Source: Suillus spraguei (lineage: Eukaryota > Basidiomycota > Agaricomycetes > Boletales > Suillaceae). From it: a DNA stretch of 64,000 nt. Below, piece after piece: positions 12,593-23,062 of this stretch. The stretch lies in contig JABCPU010000075.1 of the NCBI GenBank assembly GCA_016800925.1, positions 153,479 through 217,478 on the forward strand, given 5' to 3'. Position numbers and translations under genes: made by a program. The notes beneath the pieces are model-generated. The model searched no databases. It saw nothing but the letters and a program-made list of their open reading frames with translations, and was not told the DNA's origin. Position 1 is the first letter of the stretch. Every line of letters starts with the position of its first letter.

Positions 12593-12937
12593 TAGAATAG
12601 ACTCTAAAACGCTAGCTGGTTGAAAATCACACAAAAAGTTAATATCTAGCTCTCACAAGTTGCTAGATTATCGATAAGCAACGGTCTAGCTTTGATCTTA
12701 GTAAAAATCAATAGGAGGTTCGCCAAAATAGGCCGCCCAATTGCACTGAAGGCGTTCCGAACATCCCGCTTTACTCATCCATGTAGCTTGAATAGCTCAC
12801 ACCTCGTGATCGACAGTGCCTGTGTCTGAGCACATGTACGTCCACCATATCATGGATCCTATAAGAACTTGAGATTGTCCATCCCGGCCTATCACCCAAT
12901 TCAACTTGTCTTGTCACTTACTACACCCCGAGCAGAC
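12593..12937. other. Intergenic region upstream of the carboxylesterase
   Basis: AT-rich spacer between convergently spaced same-strand genes. An in-frame ATG at 12869 could extend the esterase by 23 residues, but the ATG at 12938 gives the more natural N-terminus. I see no other element. Confidence 0.4.
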
Positions 12938-14940
12938 ATGCCTATCCCACCTATTCCACACATCCCTGATGAGCTGCAGAAGGGTGTCAGCGTCGTCGTC
13001 GAGACAAAGTATGGTCCCGTCAAGGGTGGCAGAACTACGAACGGCGCTTCAGTGTTCTTAGGTGACGTTGTCGACTATGACGTCCTTTGCACCCGCATGC
13101 TGAACCAAGTACCTAGAGGTGCCCTACGCGTTGCCACCCGTTCGCTTTCAGGACCCAAATCCTCTACCTCCTGATTATCGATATGAAAACAAGGATTATA
13201 TTTATGAAACTAAGTGTATGTTAAATCGTTAAACTCTTGTAAATCATTGCCTCACGACGGAATTACCTTAGACTGTGTCCAGCCTTCGAATGATGGACAG
13301 GGTGCAGCGACAGCACCAGCTGATCGTAAGGGCTACGGAGAGCCGTCAGAGGACCCGTAAGCGATTCAGGATAACGTCTCCAACTCTGAATTTAATACTT
13401 TCATTCTTCAGTCTCTTTGTGAATATTGTGTGCCATTCAACAGCCAAACCTGGAACGAATCTGCCAGTCAAAGTATACATTCACGGAGGGTAAGTTGTGC
13501 ACAGACTTATAACTCTAGGTGACCCATTGTCACAGATTTCTTCAGTTTGGTTCACCCCATGGCTTGAGCTCCCAGTCCCAATATGTGGCTGAATTAAGGA
13601 AGGAAATTCATATCAATATTGGCTACAGACTCTCAGTGCTTGGTTTCCTTGCGTGCGATGAGCCCAAGATAGACGGAAACTTTGGCTTCAAAGATCAATG
13701 GTTAGCGCTTCAGTGGATTTCGGAGAACATTGCATCATTTGGAGGTAAGTTTGAATGCACGTCATGCCAGATTTCGTTGATATCCTGACAACATTTGCAG
13801 GTGACCCAAGTAATGTCCAACTTTCCGGGCTGTCTGCTGGTGAGCGAAGATTTCCTTTAACTCACAGCATTGCTGACGAGCACCAGGTGCCCATTCGTAC
13901 ACCAAATTTTGCACCACCTTTCACACCTGCCACCAGGGCAGAAGTCTCCGTTCCGTTCCGCTCATTGCAATCAAACGCATTGATGTATGTTACTTTTACC
14001 ACTCAATGTTAACTTACTCACTGCACGCAGGACTGTCCCTAAAACCCCGTTGGAACTGAGGCAGTCCTTCCAGGCCCTTTGCCGCACCCTCAATCTCGAT
14101 CCTAATGCCTCTGACGTTTTGGAGACCCTGAGAGACCCTGCCAAAGTTCCTATCAAAGCCATGATGAAGGTAATAGAGACAGATGAAGTTGGTGTCGAAT
14201 ACGGCACATACCGAGGTTGTCTTGATGGCAATTGGATCCCTACCACACCCGATCCAATGACCTGGCAACGGTCAGGAGGCCTTGCTCGTGCCCTGCGAGA
14301 GAAAGGCGTTAAGAGCATTTCTATTGGCGATCTGAGCGAGGAGTGGTACCTTTACGCGATCGCCACCCGGTCCAAGGTCCACAGGATGTGTTCCCTAACG
14401 TCTTGCGGTACTTCCCGCTTTCTGTCGTTGAGAAGCTCGTGAATATGTACAGGACGCTCCCGAGTACAGCAACAGTCGAAGAATCGATGAGGCTCATGGG
14501 AGATATTCTAAGTGATGGACAAGTGCACATCCCCGTGAGAATGTTTGCAAGAGATTTCCAACAGGCGGGGTTCCCAATTCTCAGATATGTGATCCGCTGG
14601 ACTCCAGAACAACTGCGTCCAAAAGGTACGTCAGTATCTGTAGAGTTGTAAAATGATTATTGAAGCATGAGCATGTGCAACAGGGTGGGTCACGCATGGA
14701 ACTGACCGCTGCTTCTGGGCTCTCCGTATTCCAAGCATGAATTATCCACAGACGAAGAAGGCGATTGAATGGCTTGACGCATTCGACAAGGAGATTGCCG
14801 CCCTCGAGCAACAGGACAAGCCAATGCATGAGCTTGACGAAGCTTTGACTATGCAGGAGGATCAAAGCATCGTGTGGGCTGAAGACAAGAGATGGGCAGA
14901 GTTGATGAACATTGCCAAGATATTACCCGGTGAATCATAA
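12938..14940 (+). pseudogene. Type-B carboxylesterase, frame apparently broken in three places
   Basis: The exons spell a fungal COesterase-family (alpha/beta hydrolase) protein: KYGPVKGGR, VPYALPPVRFQDP, VKVYIHGG (oxyanion-hole HGG), NIGYRLSVLGFLA, GNFGFKDQWLALQWI, GDPSNVQLSGLSAG (nucleophile elbow), GLSEEW-like DLSEEWYLYAIA, and THGTD containing the probable catalytic His. The elbow reads GLSAG where GESAG is usual. Three one-base deletions relative to the family frame are inferred: just after the AHS codons near 13895, near 13965 before LQSNALM, and at about 14366 in an ACCC context after YAIA. Downstream the frame is open to TAA at 14938-14940. Either the gene is dying or the assembly carries indel errors. 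It sits between deacetylase copies 3 and 4, which may be chance or may reflect a shared catabolic role. Confidence 0.8.
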
Positions 14941-15459
14941 ATATTGCCGAATTTTCGCACTCGTGTAACCTATGAATGATGATGGTGAAATTTGATGCAT
15001 AAAATACGTTCTACGTCGTGAACTTCAGTCTGGCGATGTATTGTCTTTTGTCATAGACTCATTTCACAGTATTCAGTCGTAGACCGATGGTGAGTAACCA
15101 CTGAGTGACCAGTTCTCTCGGTGTCAAAAGAAATTGCATAATTTACAGTTTCCACCGTCTTGCCGTTGTCCTGCTTAGTCAAATAACTTATAAGTAGGAG
15201 CGACATACAACCTGATCCTTCATACAACGACCATAGCTGACACGAGATGTAGTCAGGTCAGTGTTCTTTGTCAAAAGAGCTTATTGCAGCCTGTAGGCCA
15301 TCATGATGCGGTCGATATGGGTCATCGCAAGTCGTCACGATGGCTTTCGAAACATACAAGGACAAGTTGATAGAGCATACAGATACAAATGACTGTCGAA
15401 CATGCGACGCTTGAAGTGTCCACACAAACGTACTGTATGAAAGCATTGTACAGACAAGC
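14941..15459. other. Intergenic region between convergent genes
   Basis: The carboxylesterase (plus) and deacetylase copy 4 (minus) converge here, so the region should hold both 3' ends. No exon or repeat is recognised. Confidence 0.4.
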
Positions 15460-17054
15460 CTAGACCTTCTTGAAGCCCTTAGGCATGACGGCACCTGGTG
15501 CTGGGTCATGTGTGGCTCTGAAATATTGAGTCATTTCATAGAAAGTTAGCCACTGGACGTCATCGTGAGTATTGATCCATTCAATGAACCTCTCCTAAGA
15601 CCAGCAATGAGTTGGAGGACATGGAGGACATCGGGTGAAATATACCAGCATCAGAAGTACATGTGGACGACTGTCAAAGACCGAGGTCAGAGCGTTCAAA
15701 TGGCAAGAAAGTGGGACCGACCCGCTAACGTCCGGGTGGATGCTGATGGGAAATACAAAATCCTTTTCTTCTCTGTTTGCTATGAATCAAAAAGGGGCTG
15801 AAACACAGTAATCATATCCTCACCTATACAGATAAGTGAACGTATCTTTCCAAAGCTGCTCGACAGATTGAGTGCTGACCTGATAGATGCGTAAACAGAC
15901 GCGAGAAGGCTTTTAAACGTATTGGCATACCCAACCATGCGAGTTTGAGTTTGATTTAATGAACCTTGGCTGGTGTCAGCATGTTGCTTTGGTGCACGAC
16001 TTGCGTCTTACATCATGGGGGGAAGATCGTCAAGGTACCTTGTCACACGTATAATCAGCATCAAATCAGCGGGCAAGACATTGGCAACGTATTTGACGGA
16101 CCAGTTACCCGGAATCTCAACGAGTCCAGTCTCCTTGCCCCTTTGCAACGGCTTCATCCACGTGTGAGCTTGCGCCCGATAATCAATCTTTGTCCATGTA
16201 TCTTCGTCACGAAGATAATACATCTGCGAACTGGAAGAATGTAGGTCTGAGTATTTCATGACTGGTATATCGACTCACTCGTGGCACATATTGGAGTGGT
16301 CTGTTTAAAAGGCGTCAATACCTTGCTTGAAATGAGTAGTGATATATGGTGACCGTATTCAATGCCCTTTTCTAGTAACAGTGTCGTCCCCTCCTTGCTG
16401 GTTTCCCACCAAGGGGCGACGCTGCCCTTTGGAGGAACACCGTGATTGAAATCTGTAAGAAGCTTAAAGGTATGGTCTAAGATGTCACGTTGCTGTTCTA
16501 GAGTCATAGTGATAGGGTTCTTTGGAAATAATTCAGTTCTTTGCCCAATATCGGTATCATCACAACTTACCTCATGGGAGTATCCATGAAGACCTCTGCG
16601 CGTGACATGAGAAAGATAAGGATCCCATACAAGGAAGCTTACATTTCATGACCGGCATCCCGAACCGCTTCCATCTGCTTCGGAAATGTCTCCAAGCTAT
16701 GACCTACATATCCATATCCTATTCATCAGTTCCTCGTATCTTGGGAGCACTGAACTAGAGACCGACCAGGAATGAACCAGGTTGTTTTGATCCCATACTT
16801 ATCAAAGAGCTTCAGAAGGCGAGGCACTCCAACTTCTCCTGCGTACATTCCCTGCGCCAATTTAAGCACACAATCATAGCATCAATACGAGCATACTCGA
16901 GAAATGTCCAATGGTGAATCTTCTCCTCCATAAGACCCAAGCCTGCATCATAATCTCAATTGCTGACTCTTATCATTTACAAATGAAAAACAACGTACCA
17001 ACCAGCCACAGCGTCGACATCTACGCCGAATCCAACGAGAATTTTTCTAGTCAT
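15460..17054 (-). CDS. CE4/NodB-fold polysaccharide-deacetylase-like protein, copy 4
   Basis: The ATG at 17054 opens [19 protein letters not shown]. The exon series follows the other copies: [125 protein letters not shown], ending [12 protein letters not shown] and TAG at 15460-15462. All joins keep frame. It is closer to copies 1 and 2 than to copy 3 but lies on the opposite strand, so the cluster grew by at least one inverted duplication or later inversion. No signal peptide is visible, as in the others. Confidence 0.87.
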
Positions 17055-17690
17055 AGGCGCGCGTGTTGTCGTCAAGAGGTCAGACAGTAACGACAGGGGA
17101 GTCGTTAAGTGCGAATCATGCAACGCAGTGTTATATATACAAAGAACGCACAAGGAGTCTTGTGTCGAACCCACATGACCCTAGGCTATTATTGTCGGGG
17201 AAACGGAATGGAACGTATGGGGCCAGGCTCGCAGGTGTTTCAAGATAAGCCTTTCAAAGGCTTGATGCCTCCGGAGTCCGCTCCACGGCGGTGGAGTACT
17301 ACATAGGACGGCAGCCCGATGTCCGAGTCAACAGATCAATCACATAATAGAAGGAATCGTTAGATCTTCCTTTGTTATTGGTGCAAATGTTCATCTGAAA
17401 CCTAGATCATCATGGTCACATAATGTAAATGAGTAAAACGTTACGCTTCTGTAATAACCTAGCTTGAAGCTCGAGTCGTGGATGTTTCTTGCAGGCCCAT
17501 ATCTAGGAACTCTAGTTAACCGTTTGTTTAACTTCAAATAGCTGACCGATAGCGCGCGTGCATTGGTTCCGAATATCACAGCAGTCGAAGTAATAACTCT
17601 ACTAAAATTAAATCGGGATCGGTACCTAGACATTCAACCTCATAACAAAAATGCATCCCAAATACCTAAGAGTCTGATATACCATGTCAA
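17055..17690. promoter_or_regulatory. Promoter region of deacetylase copy 4 and tail of the next gene
   Basis: On the minus strand a TATA-like run (complement of TTATATATAC, 17131-17140) lies about 77 bases before the copy 4 ATG. The remainder to 17690 shows no exon and should contain the 3' end of the minus-strand membrane-protein gene that stops at 17691. Confidence 0.4.
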
Positions 17691-18421
17691 TCACTCAAAC
17701 TTGGCGACGGCTTCGACACGTTTCTCCTGAACGCGTGCCTTGAGATCTTTCCATATATGAACTCCAAACAACAAAGTACAGCCCACATAAGCCGCCTGAA
17801 CGTAAAGTTAGAGCGCAAGAGCCAATTATTCGCGTGACAAACTCACCGTTACTACAGCACTTTTCACATAACGCCTGCAAAGTGACAAGGTATACAGCCC
17901 TTCAGCCGTGTGCACCACCGTGAGGAACGTAGCAAGAGTTCGGGCAGCAAAACCGATCCCAGTGAAGCTTCCAAACATGCGTGATGGGATGAAGATTGTA
18001 TCCATAGTGGCAGCAGGGATGGAGAAGAATGTTGTGCCAGGGGGTGGTGGTGCAAGGAAATAAAAGTAGGCGAGAAAAATGATTGGTGTCATGAGAGCTT
18101 TCGTAGGAAACCGGAATGTGGTCAATTGGGGAGTCGTAAGCTGAAGTTGATGTATTAGAAACAAGCCAGATTGAAAGCAAGCTTGCTTGCGAACACGTAC
18201 CATACCAAGACCTTCAAGTGCCTTCTCCTTCATAGTCAAAAGGCGAGGTTTGACCTCATCATATTTCGAAAGCCGAGGATCAAATGGCACCCAAAGCGAC
18301 TGTGACGAATGGACTCCGGGAAGCTTGTATAAAAGTGTCATGCCCTATTATATTAATCAATGTCAGTTAATTGACAGCAAGTTCATCGCTCTAGACTCAC
18401 CTTTGAGTCAATGCTAGACAT
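17691..18421 (-). CDS. Small multi-pass membrane protein, possibly DUF4499/TMEM254-like
   Basis: Four exons are supported. MSSIDSK joins GMTLLYKLPGVHSSQSLWV, which runs to ALEGLGM. The next exon starts LTTPQLTTFRFPTKALM and contains three hydrophobic stretches (IIFLAYFYFLA, MFGSFTGIGFAARTLATFLTV, and a helix around YVKSAVVT). The last exon reads AAYVGCTLLFGVHIW followed by a charged tail KDLKARVQEKRVEAVAKFE and TGA at 17691-17693. The order HTAEGLYTLSLC, then a helix, then FGVHIW with a basic tail resembles the small DUF4499-type membrane family, but I recall this only loosely. Predicted about 185 residues, likely an organelle or ER membrane protein of unknown role. Frames join without stops. 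Confidence 0.7.
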
Positions 18422-19267
18422 CTCAGCACTGACTACATTGTCCTCGATACTCCCGAAATATTTGACATATGCAATTAGTGTATTAGGAGAGTTCTTCATA
18501 GACTTGCACAGGGAACTGGAGTTCGAGGCTACAGGGTCTGACATGGCTACCGTTAGAAGCTGGTTATGTCACGTCGGAATATGGTACAACCGTCGATTCT
18601 GGCAACAGCGATTCTCCAAGACGTGGTCTTATATTCATCGGCTTCGCTCGGATGGCCCCGATACGAGAAAGCTCCGACTCGGGGCCTAGTTCGGACGCGA
18701 GGTGATAAGACTTGTAGCACCTGTGTATCACCATTGCCGTCACATTAATTAGTAACAGTGGCAATAGTACGTTATTCCTTACTAAGTATGACCGCTTGCT
18801 GAACTCATAGACGACCACTAGTACTTACCAAGTCATATCACTATTTCACCTTACCATTGAAGGGTAAATGTTGTATGTGCATGGGGGTTCTAGTGCGGGT
18901 TCAGCCACCCGCCCTCGCTGACTAAGCACACCTGGCCGCTTCAATTGCGAATAAGGTAGAACTCTCGTATGTCACATGACCAAAGCGTTACAATTCGTGA
19001 CATTTTCAATATGCTCGGCCATGTCTACTACAGCATAGTTAGAAAAATTTTAGCTACGCGGAAAGTCTTGAAATGCAAAAAGAAAAATTTCCGTTTTGTC
19101 CGTTTGAAAATACGTGCAAAAACGAATAAGTTCTCGAATTAAAGTAGTGAGCAGCTTAGAGCAGAAGCGGCAAAGAATGCCTTCCGGCACCTCGGCTTAA
19201 AATATGTCACAGTAGGTCACAATCACATGACATACGTGAGTTCTACCTTACCAGATTTATGTTTATA
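18422..19267. other. AT-rich intergenic region
   Basis: It holds only short unrelated frames and no recognisable exon chain. It ends at the TA dinucleotide that is the target site of the pogo-like element starting at 19268. Confidence 0.45.
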
Positions 19268-20463
19268 CTATTAGTTACCACTAGTTCGTGCACTCCCTAC
19301 ATCTCGTGCACTACTCAAAACAACACTTTTCTACTATTAATCTTCAAACTAATACATGCATATGAATCAATAAATCATAAGTACGCCCTACGAATTCGGA
19401 TGGACCCAATCTAATAAGAAACAAAAGAGATATTTCTTGGTGGTGACACCGCTGGTGTCACTCTCGCTGTCACCTGCCGGTGCTGCCATAGCGGAGTTTC
19501 AAATTCGAACACGCTATCAGTAACGCATCTGAACGTGTATATGGGCGAGTAGGCACGCACTCGAGTTGCTGGGACGCAGGAACGTCCCAGAGATTCTGAT
19601 AAAGAGGCTCGCATTCAAGCTGCTGCCCATGATGCCTTGAATGGTGTTTATCCCAGTTTTCGGAGTGCTGCTATAGCTCACAAGGTGAGCACTCCCTTAG
19701 TTATTTTGACTTGGATGTAACTCAGTTTTCCTCTAGGCACCCCCGCAGACTGTGCGAGATTGCGCTTCAGAAAATCATGGCACTCGGAGATCATTACTCA
19801 GTGAATCCCAAGAAAAGGTTTTGGTAGACTGGTGCCATCACAACTCGGATTCTGCAACCCCTCTCCACCACCGAAAACTCCGTGCTCAAATATTCGAGAT
19901 GGTGAATGTTTACCTTGGCAAGAATTGGGTCCGCCGCTTCATTTCTCGTCATGCAGATATCACTGTTGCGAAACCACGAGGCCTGGATCCAAAGCGCGCA
20001 CAAAATTTCAACGAGTCAGCGATCACCGAGTATTTTGATATGCCCAAGACCTTGGATGACAAGCACGAAGGAATTCCACCGGAACACAACTGAAATGTTG
20101 ATGAGAAAGGGAGACAATTCAAAATTTACCTTCTCGAAAAGCAATCGAGAACGCTATCGTATTACAGTGATAATCTCACAATAATTGAATGTGTTTCAGC
20201 AGCTGGCGATTCCACTCCTCCGTCATTTATTTTGGCTGATAGCCCCATTGATACTGAATACCAAAATGTTAAAGACATCGGAGGTCAGTTCTGAGCTAAA
20301 TTCCAGTTGTGAATATAGCCAGTGATTTGTATATACAGTATACCTTCCTTAATGTCTAGTGCCGAACGGCCTTTGAAACCGGCTATGTGACGATACCGTG
20401 ACTTTCCATGACTTTCGTGACTGCACGAGATGTAGGGGTGCACGAACTAGTGGTAACTAATAG
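19268..20463 (+). mobile_element. Dead pogo/Fot-like DNA transposon with TIRs and TA target site
   Basis: The ends are inverted repeats of about 43 bases: left 19268-19310 starts CTATTAGTTACCACTAGTTC, and right 20422-20463 is its reverse complement with one or two mismatches (CACTCC versus CACCC). Both ends are flanked by TA, the duplicated target of the Tc1/mariner/pogo superfamily. At 1196 bases it is shorter than complete pogo elements (about 1.9 kb), and the transposase frame inside is broken and lacks its C-terminal half. Confidence 0.85.
19590..20284 (+). pseudogene. pogo-like transposase remnant (HTH/CENP-B region plus start of DDE domain)
   Basis: Readable parts are ARIQAAAHDALNG and SAAIAHK, then an intron of about 53 bases, then GTRRSLLSESQEKVLVDWC, PLHHRKLRAQI, GKNWVRRFISRHAD, NFNESAITEYFD and VDEKG, the block that carries the first catalytic Asp. 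In place of the Trp that normally precedes NVDEKG there is an in-frame TGA at about 20092. Later DDE blocks are absent. It lies entirely between the inverted repeats of the 19268-20463 element. Confidence 0.75.
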
Positions 20464-22185
20464 TATATATATATTGATTGAGGTCAACGCCAGACTTACA
20501 AATTTACCACCAGCGTTTCTCGGGCTCAACCTGGGCTCCTCCGAGGTCATCAGCAGCCTGCTATGCTGCACCACAAGCTCGTCTACTACATATCTACCCT
20601 ATTGGCACGCCTGTTGGAGGCGATCCGGCTCAGTAGTTCGGACACGCCTGTTGGGGGAGAATCCGGGCATCCAATATCTCCCCTCCATCACGTTTGGACC
20701 GGGACTTCAGTCGTTTTTTGCGCTGATACCTTCGTTTAGTTTCCGCACAGCGAAGACACTGGGCAGCACACCTGCATTATTTTCAGCCACATATTCATCA
20801 CTGACCGTCACTGCTGTCGAAGCGGTTTCTCTTCGAAGCTTCAAAATCACATGAATCCCAAGATGTTCGTGAAAGCCCTGGTATAAAGATCCAAAACCAT
20901 TTATTCTGCCGTCGCTCCGCAAGAATCAAAACTATTCATCCTGCCCTTGCAGAGTGTGTTCGGATGATGTTTGCGCTCATCAGCCAGCGCCAGACTTTGG
21001 CAAGGGTTTGGTGATGGGGATCTTGGGCAGAGAATGAGAATCCGAGTGCCAAATTATCTAATTCTGGATTTACACAGCCAATATTTTTTTTAAAATAATA
21101 CTCTGATCTGCTCCTTACTTGATGAGCTGCACTCATATGAGAGTGACCACAGTCCTTGCCCCACTCAGGGCGAGGCTGATGACACCCTTTACGAAGCGGT
21201 ATGTAGACATAACGTGGTTGATGCAGGATTGCATGACTGCGGCTGTTGCAGGGCTATCGCCGTGTTGCAACTGCCCTTATTAGTAGCGAACTTGAAGGCG
21301 TAATGATGCCCAGTGACAGCGCTGGGTGCCTGTCCCTTGCTTCCTTTCATGGAGCACATGCTCAGATTAATCCAGCTGGACGTCCTGTACCTGTTTCGTT
21401 ATTTCAAGGTACGGTCCTTCAAACCTATCCAAGACCCCAAGGAGCCCATCTTTGTTGAGCTCTTATCGCCGTCTGTAGATAGCTTGATCGCTTGCCTCAT
21501 ACGCCGTTTACTCCTCTGAATATCCATGTACGTTCTAATATTCAGTTCCATGACCTCACCAACAGAAATTCATCTCCCTTCATGTAGTCCTTATCTAAGC
21601 GCCCACTGTTTATAACACAAACATACCGTCGCCATCATGCTCTGGCCTCTACTCATTCATCCCTTTGACATCAACCATATGAATGCTTCGACGACGCTTG
21701 TGAAGGACCACCCACCTTCATCAAAGTGGCGATCTGAATACATCACACGTGTATTCTTCACGTTTGTTTATAAAAATTGCCCAGCCCGGCGTCGGGCAAC
21801 GTATCATTCATGCTACACTACTCTACAGGGGAATTAATTCTGGAGCGGATCATCCAGTGCGCTACATGCGACTTGTACCTCCCCCTGGTGGCCTTGACAA
21901 CTTGAAATCCTTTCAACACTGGATCACCACCGGCTTGAAGATCATCCAGAGCGTCGCTATAATTTAGAAATAAGGTAGCACTGTCTGTGCATAAATACGA
22001 AGAATGAAACACCAACAGAGAAACGACCCAGTTAAATTGACAAGATATTAAGCATACATGCCGCCGCAGACCCGAAAGTTGGAACAGATACATGAATGAG
22101 AGATTCGCAAGTAGAGACGGGTATTCGGCATGCTGTGGTAACATGAAGTAGGGGAGTGGTCTGTACTAGTCGTGAGGTCGTGAAT
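20464..22185. other. Intergenic region without a recognisable gene
   Basis: It contains several short frames (for example 20408-20854 and 21246-21519) without family resemblance, and a local direct repeat with ACACGCCTGTTGG words at about 20605-20660. I see nothing I can support as coding. Confidence 0.45.
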
Positions 22186-23062
22186 CTAAAGTATCAAAGC
22201 GAAACCCAGCGCAGAGACACCCAGGGTTAACGCAGTCTTCCAGCCGATGGTTTGCGCAGCCAGGCCGAGTCCGCCGCCAGTTGCTTGCGCACCAGTGGAT
22301 GGCGTCGAAGTTGGAGATGCAGTCATCGTGGCACTGATGCTAGCGCTCTAGATATTATCGCTGAGCGAGTCTGTTCTGATACCGGTGAGACCGGGATATT
22401 GGAAGTGTTACTTACGGAAGAGGTAGCATTCGGTGCTCCAAGTGCGCTAATTGAAGCTGACATGGAACTCGTGGGTGTAGTGATGAGCGTTGAATTCGAG
22501 GCCGAATTTGAATTGAGGAGCTGGCCGGTACCCCAGGGAATGGCCTCACCGTCGGGTTGGGTGCTCTGAGCCGGAGGGACGATGTCGGTCGAGGTGTCAG
22601 TGATCGTGAATCGTCCAGTCCAGACACTGTTGGTGGAGGCTGGAGAAGAGAACTGGTAAAAGTAGATAGGCGAGTGGGGGGTGACCTGAGAGGATAGGTA
22701 CAATTACGATGTGCATCAAGGTAAAATGAGACTACCACCAACCTGAGGACAAGGATAAGAGAATGAGGCCTTGGTCGGGTCTGTTCCGTCAACGGTGCCG
22801 ACCGCTATGGACAGTTGAAGTTAGTTTTTCATGACCGAGTATATAACATACTGGTCAAGTTGACCATGTCGAAGTTGTCTCCCGTCTTCAACTGAATGAT
22901 CATAGTCTTCCACACGCCAGTGGTATCCGGGTTCCAGTTTATAGAACAGGCCTGGCCCTCGATGAAGACATCCCCAGGCCCGGGACTGGTTGGGTCTGGA
23001 TCAGCGTGCACGAACACAGCAGTAGCTGAGACCAAAATGATCAACGCGAGGGCGGCAAACAT
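22186..23062 (-). CDS. Secreted GPI-anchored Ser/Thr-rich protein with Kre9/KNH-like domain
   Basis: The ATG at 23062 opens a signal peptide (MFAALALIILVSATAVFVHA). An in-frame ATG at 23083 would add MRPKKKR. Next comes a domain typical of the fungal Ser-Thr-rich GPI-anchored membrane family (PF10342): GDVFIEGQACSINWNPDTTG, then WKTMIIQLKTG, NFDMVNLT, FSYPCPQV, and SPIYFYQF ... WTGRFTITD. A Ser/Thr/Ala-rich stalk follows. The last exon, joined at an acceptor near 22345, reads SASISATMTASPTS and ends in a hydrophobic GPI-signal-like tail (TALTLGVSALGFALIL) before TAG at 22186-22188. Three introns are needed. The protein likely sits at the cell wall or plasma membrane; its biochemical role in this family is unclear. 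Confidence 0.85.

Noticed and set aside
17139..17175. Possible tRNA gene around a GGGTTCGACACA-like complement
   Set aside because: No A-box, anticodon arm or acceptor stem could be placed around it.
18411..18818. Overlapping short frames on both strands just upstream of the membrane-protein gene
   Set aside because: No family resemblance, no exon chain, and the region is the expected promoter of the gene on the minus strand.
22252..22792. Overlapping plus-strand and alternative minus-strand frames across the GPI-anchored protein gene
   Set aside because: The Ser/Thr/Pro-rich coding sequence keeps several frames open; only one frame shows signal peptide, domain and GPI tail.
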